Origin: UMGS1002 sp964570825
GTDB lineage: Bacteria > Bacillota > Clostridia > Oscillospirales > CAG-272
Length of the DNA: 64,000 bases
Direction: 5' to 3'
Assembly (NCBI GenBank): GCA_964570825.1
Contig: CAZMZJ010000007.1
Span: forward strand, 1-64,000
This document shows positions 51,731 through 60,413 of this stretch, piece by piece. The notes under the pieces are model-generated. The model was given only the letters and a program-made list of their open reading frames with translations. It was not told the DNA's origin and made no database searches. Positions within the stretch are counted from its first letter, which is position 1. The number at the start of each line of letters is the position of its first letter. Position numbers and translations under genes: made by a program.

Positions 51731-53182
51731 TTATTTTTCTTGTCCGGCTTCTTCCATCACCTGTTTGAAATTGGCAAACGATTCCTTTGTGAATCTGATT
51801 TCGCGCGTTTCGTCGCCCTTCATATACATGAGCACTACACACTCGGCGCCATCCTCAATCTTATCAAATCTGAATCCGCTGACGTCGCCGAACGGTATTG
51901 CCGCCGACCTTACGCCGCGTCCCGCTTCGGCCTGCCCCAGATCGTTAAGAAAACATATCGTATCGTTGTCAACCCAGACATCGAACAGGTCGCCTGACAT
52001 TCCTGTGACCTGAAGGGTTTCGTCAGGCCTATTGTGAGCCGCAGCAAATCTGACGTATTTCAGCTCGACCAAAGATATTTCGCCGGCGTCCGCTTTTGAC
52101 GTTATAGCTTTTGCATCCAATTCCGCTTCGCCTACATTTGCAGCCGAAACCTTCCCTGAGGGCTCATCCTTGACGGCCTCTTCCGTCTCTTCTCTGGAAG
52201 CGGCAACCTCATTAACGGCAGTCTTTTCCGACGGCTTTTCAGTTCCGCTATTATCTTTGCTGATTTCTTCAGGCTCCGCAGATTTGTCTTCAGCAGCGGA
52301 GGTCTTCTCCTGACGCGCGTCATCCTCCGTATAAGGCATGTACTCTGCCTTGTCCGCAGCATCGTCCGGAATACTGTCGTCCCGGCAGCCTTCTGAAGTC
52401 TGTATTCCGTCAGGTTCCGGCGCGCTGTCCTGCACGGGTTTAATATTTTCCTCACCGGTGCTGCCGGAACCGGCCTCCGGCGTCGTGCCTTCGTCCGTAT
52501 CGTTATCAGCACCGCTGTCGCCGCCGGAGTCGATTATTTCAAAATACATATATTTTGCAAAGCTGAATCCGTCAAAAAGATACAGTAGCATAACAAGAAC
52601 AGCTATTGAATCCAGCCCTTCAAAAATTCCTTTAAGCGTTCCGGTCACGCCTGTCGCATTGACACTATTTATTATAAGCATGACAAGCGCATAAAGAATA
52701 CGGTAGAGCGCGCCGCAGTAAACAAGCCAGTACTTAACCGGATGGTCGTCTGTCATCAGCTGGTCATATATTAGCGTGCCGTAAAGCGCAAGCGCCGATA
52801 TGAGTCCGAGTATGGCGAGCGCAGCTCCGACGCCCGACACGCCGATGAATCCTGTTACTGAGAGGATTATACAGAACACCGAATAGGCGATAAGTATCAT
52901 CGACCGCCCGCGTACTACATAAAAACGGTCGCTCACGGTAAGCAGCAGCACAAACAAAAACGACACTATCCCGACCGTCAAAGACATAATTATCGCTCCG
53001 GCCTTGCCCTCAATGATCGAATTGACAATGTCAAGGACCATAAATACAGCCGAGAAAAGGACCGCTGCGATAAACACCGCGGTCTCGCTCTTTGATTCGT
53101 TCAGAAACAGTCTTCCGGCTATCCCGGATAACAACTTCCGAACATGGGATTTATTTTTTATGATTTTTTCTTGATTGTTCAT
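51731..53182 (-). CDS. Membrane protein with acidic linker and C-terminal soluble domain
   Basis: About 483 residues. Six membrane helices lie in residues 30-225. A long, low-complexity, Glu/Asp/Ser/Ala-rich linker follows (about 225-375), then a compact C-terminal domain of about 100 residues (VELKYVRFAAAHNRPDETLQ to the end, with FDVWVDNDTICFLND and REIRFTKESFANFKQVMEE), possibly PH-like. I do not recognise a family. The third of three closely spaced ATGs (53182) has the best spacing from AAGGG. It follows the pseudouridine synthase gene by 35 bases, so the two are probably co-transcribed. Confidence 0.75.
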   Translation of the reverse strand: MNNQEKIIKNKSHVRKLLSGIAGRLFLNESKSETAVFIAAVLFSAVFMVLDIVNSIIEGKAGAIIMSLTVGIVSFLFVLLLTVSDRFYVVRGRSMILIAYSVFCIILSVTGFIGVSGVGAALAILGLISALALYGTLIYDQLMTDDHPVKYWLVYCGALYRILYALVMLIINSVNATGVTGTLKGIFEGLDSIAVLVMLLYLFDGFSFAKYMYFEIIDSGGDSGADNDTDEGTTPEAGSGSTGEENIKPVQDSAPEPDGIQTSEGCRDDSIPDDAADKAEYMPYTEDDARQEKTSAAEDKSAEPEEISKDNSGTEKPSEKTAVNEVAASREETEEAVKDEPSGKVSAANVGEAELDAKAITSKADAGEISLVELKYVRFAAAHNRPDETLQVTGMSGDLFDVWVDNDTICFLNDLGQAEAGRGVRSAAIPFGDVSGFRFDKIEDGAECVVLMYMKGDETREIRFTKESFANFKQVMEEAGQEK

Positions 53183-53216
53183 TTGCATCATCCCTTGTTT
53201 ATTGTTAAGCCCTGTT

Positions 53217-53939
53217 TTACAGATTAGTCATAATTTGATCACCTGTGCCGAAGGCCTGCCACGGATACCCGTCAGGCGGGGCTTTTTTTATATCCACGAG
53301 CTTGCCTGTCGCAGGGTCGGTGAATGCAAGGCGAGCCGACCAGAGCGCAATAACGCCTTTTCCGGCTCTCTCTCCTGTTCCCGTTCTCACCCGGCTTCCG
53401 TATCTCGCGTCTCCCCACAGCGGCATTTTCCTTGACGAAAACTGTGCGCGTATCTGGTGCGTCCGTCCGGTTATGAGCCGGATGCGCAACAGCGACAGCC
53501 TGCCTTCTCCCTCACCGTCGCCTGCCGTGCCGCAAAGACGGTATTCGAGCCTTGCCTCTCGGACACCCCGGCGAACACGGTCCACAATATACGTTTTATT
53601 GCTTCTCTGATCATGATAAAGCAGGTCGCAGAGCTCCCCCGACGCAGCGTCCGGAACTCCGTGAACGACAGCAAGGTATTCCTTTTCAATTTTTCTGCCG
53701 CTTATCTGCGCTGTTAGCTCAGCCGCAGACTTAGTCCCGATCGCAAAAACCATAAGGCCCCCGACCTCTTTATCCAGCCGGTGAACCGCCATCACCTGAC
53801 CCTTGATGCCGGCTGCTTCAAGATAGCCCGAAACAAGGCGCGGCATTGAATTCTCTCCCGCGTCTTCAGAAACAACTCCCGCAGGTTTTACACATACCAC
53901 AGCCCCGCTGCTGATATATACTATTTCAGGTGCATTCAT
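53217..53939 (-). CDS. RluA-family pseudouridine synthase
   Basis: 240 residues. It isomerises uridine to pseudouridine in rRNA or tRNA. The catalytic segment AVHRLDKEVGGLMVFA carries the essential Asp. Other motifs are EKEYLAVVHG, the RLITGRTHQIRAQF loop and PLWGDARYG. There is no N-terminal S4 domain, so it is a short RluA type such as RluA/TruC; the exact target uridine is not predictable. It is probably in an operon with the Dabb protein upstream and the membrane protein downstream. Confidence 0.92.
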   Translation of the reverse strand: MNAPEIVYISSGAVVCVKPAGVVSEDAGENSMPRLVSGYLEAAGIKGQVMAVHRLDKEVGGLMVFAIGTKSAAELTAQISGRKIEKEYLAVVHGVPDAASGELCDLLYHDQRSNKTYIVDRVRRGVREARLEYRLCGTAGDGEGEGRLSLLRIRLITGRTHQIRAQFSSRKMPLWGDARYGSRVRTGTGERAGKGVIALWSARLAFTDPATGKLVDIKKAPPDGYPWQAFGTGDQIMTNL

Positions 53940-53981
53940 GCTGGTATAATTATTGTCTGTCGTCCACCCCGGACGGCTTTT

Positions 53982-54290
53982 TCAGTCGGCAATGTCACAG
54001 TCGACAACCGCGCGCGCTGTCTTTACCTTTGCGACATACTCCGAGACCTTCTTGTGTTCGGGGTGATTTTTGTAAAGCTCAAGCTCCGCCATGGATTCAA
54101 ACTCAGTAAGAAGCAGCATGTCATACGACATATCCGTATGAGCTATGTCGGCGCCGATCTCCATGCGCTTTATCTGCGGGATAATCGGTCGTAAAGCATA
54201 TAGATGCTCGGTGACATACTTCATATTCTCGCTTTTCGTCCTGCCCTCGGCAAAATCCGCAAATTTCCACATCACAACGTGTCTTATCAT
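53982..54290 (-). CDS. Dabb-family stress-responsive A/B barrel protein
   Basis: 102 residues. Dimeric alpha-beta barrel of the Dabb group. Seen: the N-terminal IRHVVMWKF, a central ADIAHTDMSYDMLLLTEFESMAELELYKNHPEHKKV, and a short acidic end. Function in bacteria is poorly known. It has a long leader of about 240 bases from the promoter near 54538. Confidence 0.88.
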   Translation of the reverse strand: MIRHVVMWKFADFAEGRTKSENMKYVTEHLYALRPIIPQIKRMEIGADIAHTDMSYDMLLLTEFESMAELELYKNHPEHKKVSEYVAKVKTARAVVDCDIAD

Positions 54291-54537
54291 TTTAACACCT
54301 CAAGCCGCCTGCGGCGGCGCAAATAAAATCAGAATTTTCCGTGCCGGCAACAGCCGGCGCAGCGGCAAATCAACAAATCTTAAAACCGGCAAAAACGCGG
54401 CGCCGTCCTCTTTGATAAAATCAGCTGAATATTCATCACTCTGATAACTGAAATATCAATCGCGCTTTCTTGCTATCTTGTATTATTGCCTCACGAGCGC
54501 TTCGCTTTTTATAAATTGTATAAAAATTACACACAAT

Positions 54538-54566
54538 ATCATATCACACCCGCCTGTCAATGTCAA
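54538..54566 (-). promoter_or_regulatory. Promoter of the Dabb-RluA operon
   Basis: Minus strand TTGACA (54566-54561), 17-base spacer, TATGAT (54543-54538). A second TTGACA directly abuts the first. Confidence 0.65.
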
Positions 54567-54624
54567 CGCCCGCCGGAATTTTTGCCATAAAATGCTGCCG
54601 CGGAGAATGTGTCCGGTACCGGCT

Positions 54625-54658
54625 CAAAAAAGAAGCGCCGTCATAAACGGCGCTTCTT
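54625..54658 (-). terminator. Terminator of the trigger-factor-like lipoprotein gene
   Basis: AAGAAGCGCCGT (54630-54641) with ACGGCGCTTCTT (54647-54658). On the minus strand a run of T follows. Confidence 0.85.
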
Positions 54659-54679
54659 TTACACTGATTTTCCGCAGAT

Positions 54680-55789
54680 TTATTTTGCGACATCCGCCCA
54701 AATGAACAGCTGCTTGAGAACCTTGTCCCAAAGCAGGCATTCGGTTATATAATCCTTTCCGTAATACGCCTCAAGCTGCGCTACTGTCGCTCCGGCCTGT
54801 TCGGCATATCCCGCCGCTCCGCTTGCGTATTCGGAGTCTGATATTGAAAACCCCTCGGCCTTCACTATTGAATAAAATACAAGATCCTCTTTCGTATAGC
54901 TGCGAGCCGACTCCATCATGCTTTCCTCGGTCACTCCCATGTAGCTTAGCATCGTGTTATAGTCAATCGAATTGCTGGCGGCATAACTTTCATACTGGCT
55001 CTTCTGCGCGTTAAAATAGTACAGCACCTGCTGCTGTGGATACTGTATAACTTCTGCATTTTCCACTATGCGCTGCCATAGCTCGGTATAGGCTTCGTTC
55101 TCGGCTTCGGCGGCAAGGTCGGCTTCAAGTTTTGCGCGGTAATACTCCTTGAACGCCTCCACGGTGGTATATTCGCCGTTTGTATATTTGACCACAAATT
55201 CATCATTCAGCTCGGGAACCATGTATTCTCCATGCACATAGTTAACAGTTACATTGAATGTCACTGCTTTCCCTGCCAGGTCTTCGTAATAATCCGCCGG
55301 AAATGTCAGGTTCAGAGTTACCGTCGTACCGGGCATAACGCCAACAAGACCCTCGGCAAAACCGTCTATGTAGCCGCTGTTCTCAGAAAGCTCAAGCGTC
55401 TGGTCCTCGGCGGAACCCCCGTCAAACTTTTTTCCGTCAATATATCCTTCATAGTCAATATTGACAGTATCACCCGGAACCGGCGCGCGATCGGTGACCT
55501 GCTCGTAATATCCGTTTTCCGAAAGAAGCTCGTTAAGCGACTGGTTGAAGTCATCGTCGGTAAGTTCGGGAACATCGACGGTTATCGCAATGCCCTTGTA
55601 TTGTCCGAGCTTTATATATTGTGTAAGGTCAGCATTGTAGAAATCCATCGCGTCGCTTGCCGCATTTGTTTCAGCTGCCGTTTCGTTATCTTTATCTTTC
55701 CGGAACAGCTTCGAAAGCTGGCACGATGCAAGCGCGCCGGCGCAGAGTATGACCGCCACGGCAAGGGCGAGCAGCTTGTTAATTTTCAT
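54680..55789 (-). CDS. Extracytoplasmic trigger-factor-like PPIase lipoprotein
   Basis: 369 residues. The signal peptide ends with the lipobox LASC (about residue 23), then an acidic linker. The remainder copies trigger factor without its ribosome-binding domain: an N-terminal helical arm (LTDDDFNQSLNELLSENG), an FKBP-type PPIase domain (PVPGDTVNIDYEGYIDGKKFDGG, then FAEGLVGVMPGTTVTLNLTFP) and a long C-terminal helical chaperone-like region. It is a membrane-anchored foldase outside the cell. AAGGAG precedes the ATG. It is transcribed alone, ending at the terminator at 54625. Confidence 0.9.
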   Translation of the reverse strand: MKINKLLALAVAVILCAGALASCQLSKLFRKDKDNETAAETNAASDAMDFYNADLTQYIKLGQYKGIAITVDVPELTDDDFNQSLNELLSENGYYEQVTDRAPVPGDTVNIDYEGYIDGKKFDGGSAEDQTLELSENSGYIDGFAEGLVGVMPGTTVTLNLTFPADYYEDLAGKAVTFNVTVNYVHGEYMVPELNDEFVVKYTNGEYTTVEAFKEYYRAKLEADLAAEAENEAYTELWQRIVENAEVIQYPQQQVLYYFNAQKSQYESYAASNSIDYNTMLSYMGVTEESMMESARSYTKEDLVFYSIVKAEGFSISDSEYASGAAGYAEQAGATVAQLEAYYGKDYITECLLWDKVLKQLFIWADVAK

Positions 55790-55837
55790 TTTTGCTCCTT
55801 AATATAATACCGTTTTTAAGCGGCAGATTACGGTGTG

Positions 55838-55877
55838 AAAAAGGATCCGGCCACACACATAATGTCGGTACGGATCC
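55838..55877 (-). terminator. Terminator of the yceD-rpmF operon
   Basis: GGATCCG (55843-55849) with CGGATCC (55871-55877). On the minus strand five T follow. Confidence 0.7.
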
Positions 55878-55892
55878 CTTTGTCGGTGTCAA

Positions 55893-56090
55893 TTATTTTT
55901 TTGCGGTTTCGTTTCCGGTTTTGATAACTTCCTTGCCGTCATAGCTGCCGCATGCTTTGCATACGTGATGCGCCAGAACCAGTTCCTTGCACTTCGGGCA
56001 CTGAACCAATCCGGGAGCTGTCAGCTTCGAATTGCTTGATCTTCGGCTGTCCCGGCGTGCTCCGGATGTCTTTTTCTTCGGTACTGCCAT
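55893..56090 (-). CDS. rpmF: Ribosomal protein L32
   Basis: 65 residues. The N-terminus MAVPKKKTSGARRDSRRS is invariant in L32. A zinc ribbon with CPKC and CKAC is complete, so this is the zinc-binding form. A strong AAGGAGGTG precedes the ATG. It follows the YceD gene by 41 bases, the usual bacterial order. Confidence 0.97.
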   Translation of the reverse strand: MAVPKKKTSGARRDSRRSSNSKLTAPGLVQCPKCKELVLAHHVCKACGSYDGKEVIKTGNETAKK

Positions 56091-56131
56091 AGTTACACCT
56101 CCTTGAAAAATGCGTCATGACGCATATCATT

Positions 56132-56710
56132 CTATTTTTTCTTTTTCTTTCTTTCTTTTTCGCTGCGGTTGTCATTGTTGCTGCCGTCACTATCGGCATT
56201 CATCTCATCAAGGAGCTTTGACAGCACTGCAAGCCGCGGGTCGGTATTTTTCTCCACACATCCGCAGCCTTCTCTTTTCGGCTTTCCGCAGACCGGACAT
56301 AGTCCCGGACAATCCTCAGAGCAGAGAATGCGAAGCGGAAACTCAAGTATGAGCGATTCCTTCAGCTCCTCGTCAATATCGAGCATCCCGTTTTTAATCA
56401 CGGCATACTCGTCTACATTGTCGGCAAGCTGCTGCTCGGTGAGCATTCCCTCTGCGACCACCGTACGCTCGAAGCCGATTTTATACACGCCTCTGACCTC
56501 TGCAAGACATCTTGCGCATTCGGTGCTATAAGGAAGCTCCGCTTTTAGCGTCAGTCTCATGTACCCGGCGTTATCTTTAATAGACCCTGTGACGTGAGCG
56601 TCAGATGTGAATTTAACACCCATATCGTCCATCGGCTCGGGGACAAGTGTATAATCAATCGATATGCAACTTGTTTCTCCGCGGAGCAGCGGTCCCATAT
56701 CGATCATCAT
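56132..56710 (-). CDS. YceD-family protein (DUF177)
   Basis: 192 residues. The family lies upstream of rpmF in most bacteria and is linked to 23S rRNA accumulation. Seen: STECARCLAEVRGVYKIGFE, EFPLRILCSEDCPGLCPVCGKPKREGCGC and a highly charged Lys/Arg tail. The cysteines form likely zinc-binding CxxC pairs. The start is at one of two adjacent ATG codons (56710 or 56707) behind AAGGAAG. Confidence 0.88.
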   Translation of the reverse strand: MMIDMGPLLRGETSCISIDYTLVPEPMDDMGVKFTSDAHVTGSIKDNAGYMRLTLKAELPYSTECARCLAEVRGVYKIGFERTVVAEGMLTEQQLADNVDEYAVIKNGMLDIDEELKESLILEFPLRILCSEDCPGLCPVCGKPKREGCGCVEKNTDPRLAVLSKLLDEMNADSDGSNNDNRSEKERKKKKK

Positions 56711-56772
56711 GATTATGCTTCCTTTTCCCTATCGGTATAAATTAGCCGTCGGCATAAAACGCGACAGTAAAT

Positions 56773-56801
56773 ATTATATCCACATGCGGCGTACTTGTCA
56801 A
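56773..56801 (-). promoter_or_regulatory. Promoter of the yceD-rpmF operon
   Basis: Minus strand TTGACA (56801-56796), 17-base spacer, TATAAT (56778-56773): consensus match. Confidence 0.9.
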
Positions 56802-56821
56802 GTGTTTTTTCAAATTTTCAC

Positions 56822-59314
56822 TTATTTGATAATATACCTGCCCTCTTTCAGCTCAAATATCAGCTTCCCATCGCATACTCTTCCGGATAGCTCATCGGGT
56901 GAAAATAAAATTCCGTTGATCTCCGCAGCCTTCCGTCCGTTCATAAGCGGCAGCTCGACACGCGCCGAGGTGCCGGCGGGAATAGCGCATTTATAAACGA
57001 AAGTCCCGTCCTCGTACTCCCAACCGCTTTCTATCCGCCCCATGATGGAATCATACCTTGCGTACACACGCCTAATTTTTTCCTGACCCGCGGGAATTTC
57101 GTCCGGCTCCCGCGTATCCGGCCTCGGGCAGAGGACAAAATGCGAAAATCCCGGATTGTCTTCGTCGGGAGAGATGCCCGCCATCTTCGAGAACATCCAC
57201 TCGGCGACAGCTCCGTACGCGTAGTGGTTGAACGAGTTCATCGCGACGTCGCCGAAGCCCTTGGCTATCGTGTAGGAGTTCCAGCGCTCCCAGACGGTCG
57301 TCGCTCCCTGCCGCACGCTGTAGAGCCACGACGGGTCGGCGGACTGGAGAAGGAGCGAATAGCAAAGCTTGTCAAGTCCCACGTCAGAAAGAGTCTGGTT
57401 GAGAATTCCGGTTCCTACGAATCCGGTCGAGAGGGTGTAGTTGTTGCCGATGATTTTCTTTTCGAGCGCTTTTATCGCCTTCCCGCGCATTTCGTCAGGG
57501 ATAAGGTTGAATTTCAGCGCAAGCAGATACGCGGTCTGGGTTTTCTGTGTCAGTTCCCCGTCAGAGATATAGTTCTCAACAAAGTATTCCCCGATGCGTT
57601 TCCGCAGGCAGGTGTAATATTCAGCTCTGTCAGCTTTGCCGAGAATCCTTGAAAACTTTATCATAAGGTCTGCGTCGCAGGCGTAATAGCATACCGCAAT
57701 ATATCTCTTGTCGGTAACCTCGTAGTTCAGCCAGTCGCCGTATGCCGTGTTCGGCCCGTTCAGCCCGAACTGTTCAAGATACCGCATATACTCTTCCATC
57801 GAATCATAATGCTCGGCAACCGTATCATAATCGCGATACATCAGCCAGAGACGGTATGGCACGATAAGCCCCGCTTCGGCCCACGCCGCGTTGCCGTTGT
57901 GTCCTTTTGCGAATACTCGCGGAATGACGTCGCAGTATGCGCCGCCCTCGTTTTTCTGCGAGTCGCGCGCATCTCCGAGCCACTTTTTCATAAAAGCGTC
58001 GATATCGCACAGGTAGCTCGCAGCTCCGCAGAAAATCTGCGTGTCGCCCGTCCAGCCGAGTCTTTCGTCGCGCTGCGGGCAGTCTGTCGGAACCGACAGA
58101 TAGTTGCCGCGCTGCCCCCAGCGGATATTTGAAATCAGCTTGTTGACCTCCGCGTTATCAGTCTCGATATATCCGGTCTCGGCAATAGCGGAGGTTATAA
58201 CCTCGCCCGCAACACTTATTATTTCGATATCGGCGTCGGCTGTCAGTTCAAAATAACGGAAACCGTAAAATGTATGAAGCGGAACGAATATCTCCTCTCC
58301 CTTGCCCGACGCGACATAGGTAAGACGCGCGCGCGCAGAACGATAGTTCTTTATGTATATGCTTCCTTCAGGTCCATCGTTGCCGCGCGACGCTTTGCCC
58401 GAGTCGTTGAGCAGCTCGGCAAAATATCCCTTCACTACCGTTCCGGCGGCGGCTTTTATGGCAAGGCGCGGACGCCCGACCATGTTCTGTCCGAAATCAA
58501 GAATAATATTTTCTCCTGCGGAGAGTTTTCCGCTTTCGCATCCCGCCCCGACCCTTTTGGACACCACATGGATTCTCCCGTAATCGCTGCCGTTATCCTC
58601 GGTTCCCATATGGACGACCGCGCTTATCGGACGGCGTTCCAGATCCTGCCGCACTCTTATCGGTTCGCCGACCGGCTTTACTATCCTGCAGGCGGCATCT
58701 GTAAACGGTTCGGCGTCGGACCACTCGTATTTCTGAGGCTCAAGGCCGGGGTCCGCAACGCGGGCGTCGTAATATTCGCCGTCCCATATGTCGGCGCGGC
58801 GGACTCTTCCGCCGATTGCGGTTTTCCAGCCGTTATATATCAGCTTGCTTTTTCCTTCATTGTCCAAAATTTCAATCTCACCGCAAAAAGCGAGCGGCTT
58901 GAAGCCGTAAAAGCCAAAGGAAATGCGCCCGGACCACCAGCCCGGAGCCACCTCGGCCACAACGGTGTTCTTTTCCGCGCACATATCTGTAACGTCGTAC
59001 TCGTACTCGAAAACACGGCTTGTATAGTCTGTCCATGTGGGCTTAAGCTCGTCATAAACCTTCGCTCCGGGTCTGCCGCTGCCGACACGCTCACCGTTGA
59101 GATAAAGCTCGAACAGACCGAGTGCCGTGGCTCTTATTTTTACCGTCGCCGCGTCTTTGGGCAATTTGAAATCCCGTTTGAATATCACAAGCCCGTTGCC
59201 CGGCTCAAAGCCGATGGATTTTGAATTGTAAATTATACCGCCGGGCCTTTTCCACGGATGCTCGTATATTTCGCGTATATCGTTTTTATTATAAATAAAA
59301 CCTGCTTTTTTCAT
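56822..59314 (-). CDS. Alpha-L-rhamnosidase (GH78)
   Basis: 830 residues. N-terminal beta-sandwich domains (about 1-370) include LYLNGERVGSGRPGAKVYDELKPTWTDYTS. An (alpha/alpha)6 catalytic barrel follows, with DCPQRDERLGWTGDTQIF (general-acid region) and later WLNYEV and WERWNS motifs, then a C-terminal beta domain. GH78 enzymes remove terminal L-rhamnose from plant glycosides and polysaccharides. There is no signal peptide, so it probably acts inside on imported oligosaccharides. No transporter or sugar-metabolism gene flanks it. Confidence 0.93.
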   Translation of the reverse strand: MKKAGFIYNKNDIREIYEHPWKRPGGIIYNSKSIGFEPGNGLVIFKRDFKLPKDAATVKIRATALGLFELYLNGERVGSGRPGAKVYDELKPTWTDYTSRVFEYEYDVTDMCAEKNTVVAEVAPGWWSGRISFGFYGFKPLAFCGEIEILDNEGKSKLIYNGWKTAIGGRVRRADIWDGEYYDARVADPGLEPQKYEWSDAEPFTDAACRIVKPVGEPIRVRQDLERRPISAVVHMGTEDNGSDYGRIHVVSKRVGAGCESGKLSAGENIILDFGQNMVGRPRLAIKAAAGTVVKGYFAELLNDSGKASRGNDGPEGSIYIKNYRSARARLTYVASGKGEEIFVPLHTFYGFRYFELTADADIEIISVAGEVITSAIAETGYIETDNAEVNKLISNIRWGQRGNYLSVPTDCPQRDERLGWTGDTQIFCGAASYLCDIDAFMKKWLGDARDSQKNEGGAYCDVIPRVFAKGHNGNAAWAEAGLIVPYRLWLMYRDYDTVAEHYDSMEEYMRYLEQFGLNGPNTAYGDWLNYEVTDKRYIAVCYYACDADLMIKFSRILGKADRAEYYTCLRKRIGEYFVENYISDGELTQKTQTAYLLALKFNLIPDEMRGKAIKALEKKIIGNNYTLSTGFVGTGILNQTLSDVGLDKLCYSLLLQSADPSWLYSVRQGATTVWERWNSYTIAKGFGDVAMNSFNHYAYGAVAEWMFSKMAGISPDEDNPGFSHFVLCPRPDTREPDEIPAGQEKIRRVYARYDSIMGRIESGWEYEDGTFVYKCAIPAGTSARVELPLMNGRKAAEINGILFSPDELSGRVCDGKLIFELKEGRYIIK

Positions 59315-59358
59315 GGTGTATCATTCCTTTCGCAGAACGCGGTCTTGCGTTTGCGATT

Positions 59359-59387
59359 ATTCTATCACACGAGCTTTGCCTTTTCAA
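59359..59387 (-). promoter_or_regulatory. Promoter of the rhamnosidase gene
   Basis: Minus strand TTGAAA (59387-59382), 17-base spacer, TAGAAT (59364-59359). Confidence 0.6.
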
Positions 59388-59406
59388 GTATTTTTTAACA
59401 CAGCGG

Positions 59407-59435
59407 TTGCAATATATTAAAATATGTGGTAAACT
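59407..59435 (+). promoter_or_regulatory. Promoter of the NAD(P)HX dehydratase gene
   Basis: TTGCAA (59407-59412), 17-base spacer, TAAACT (59430-59435). If correct, the mRNA starts near 59442, after the upstream GTG at 59426. Confidence 0.5.
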
Positions 59436-59479
59436 TGAAACAATACGAGGGAAAGGAAAGGTCAAAACAATTACCATTT

Positions 59480-60343
59480 ATGAAAATTGCGAATCTGACT
59501 CAAAAGGATATCGCGCGTCTGCTTCCTCCCCGCCCCGCCCGCTCAAATAAGGGAACGTTTGGACGGGTTCTGACTGTCTGCGGATCGTCAGGCATGAGCG
59601 GAGCGGCTTATCTCTGCGCCCTTGCAGCCTACCGCACCGGATGCGGGCTTGTGGAAATACTGACGCCCGGCGAAAACCGGATAATTCTTCAGACCATGCT
59701 GCCCGAGGCTGTGCTTACCTGCTATGATTCTGCCTCACCTGACAATAATGTGATCGCCTCTGCGGTTTCACGCGCCGATGCCGTCGCCGTTGGCTGCGGC
59801 ATGGGTCAGACCTCCATTTCCTCTGAGATACTTGAAACAGTGCTGACGGCTGCCGGCTCCCCGATTGTGATTGACGCCGACGCGCTGAACATTATCTCAA
59901 AAAAACCGGATTTATGGGAGCTGATACGTGTTCCTGCCATAATTACCCCGCATCCGGTTGAGATGTCGCGCTTATCAGGGCTTCCGCTTGAAACAATTCT
60001 ATCTGATACTGCCGGAACCGCCGCTTCGTTCGCCGGGCAGAAAGATGTGGTCTGCGTTCTGAAAGACCACAACACGGTTACAACCGACGGCAATCTGACA
60101 TATATAAATACGACCGGCAACAGCGGAATGGCCACCGGAGGCTCTGGTGACGTGCTCGCCGGAATAATCGCAGGAATTCTGGCGCAGAGGAAGAACGGCA
60201 GGCTTACTCTGCTCGAGGCTGCGGCGCTCGGCGTTTATATCCACGGCCTCGCGGGAGACGCGGCGGCTGCCGAACTCGGCGAGTATTCGATGATGGCCTC
60301 GGATATTATAAGCCGCCTGCCGCGCGTTTTGAAGGATTTTTAG
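59480..60343 (+). CDS. nnrD: ADP-dependent NAD(P)H-hydrate dehydratase
   Basis: 287 residues, the ribokinase-like dehydratase domain only. It repairs hydrated NAD(P)H using ADP. Seen: RSNKGTFGRVLTVCGSSGMSGAAYL, VGCGMG, VIDADALN, TPHPVEMSRL and GNSGMATGGSGDVLAGIIAG (nucleotide-binding and catalytic Asp region). The epimerase domain found in fused NnrD proteins is missing. The start at 59480 fits family length and the promoter, but the ribosome site (GGAAAGG near 59455) is far away. Confidence 0.88.
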   Translation: MKIANLTQKDIARLLPPRPARSNKGTFGRVLTVCGSSGMSGAAYLCALAAYRTGCGLVEILTPGENRIILQTMLPEAVLTCYDSASPDNNVIASAVSRADAVAVGCGMGQTSISSEILETVLTAAGSPIVIDADALNIISKKPDLWELIRVPAIITPHPVEMSRLSGLPLETILSDTAGTAASFAGQKDVVCVLKDHNTVTTDGNLTYINTTGNSGMATGGSGDVLAGIIAGILAQRKNGRLTLLEAAALGVYIHGLAGDAAAAELGEYSMMASDIISRLPRVLKDF

Positions 60344-60369
60344 CTGAATGTAAACATCAGAAATAAAAT

Positions 60370-60412
60370 AATCCCCGGCTTCCGTTAAAATACGGCAGAC
60401 CGGGGATTGTTG
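60370..60412. terminator. Convergent terminator
   Basis: AATCCCCGG (60370-60378) with CCGGGGATT (60400-60408), between the convergent nnrD and cysteine desulfurase genes. Confidence 0.8.
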
Positions 60413-60413
60413 T

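Larger units (their letters stand above)
54291..54679. other. Intergenic region and long leader of the Dabb gene
   Basis: Contains the terminator of the trigger-factor-like gene (54625-54658), a minus-strand promoter at 54538-54566 and about 240 bases of leader. The leader holds GC-rich inverted repeats (GCCGGC elements near 54340-54360). No known riboswitch or credible small gene is seen. Confidence 0.5.

Noticed and set aside
58274..59224. Plus-strand 316-codon open frame
   Set aside because: It lies wholly inside the GH78 gene on the opposite strand, has no ribosome site and no recognisable protein character; a shadow of GC-rich third positions.
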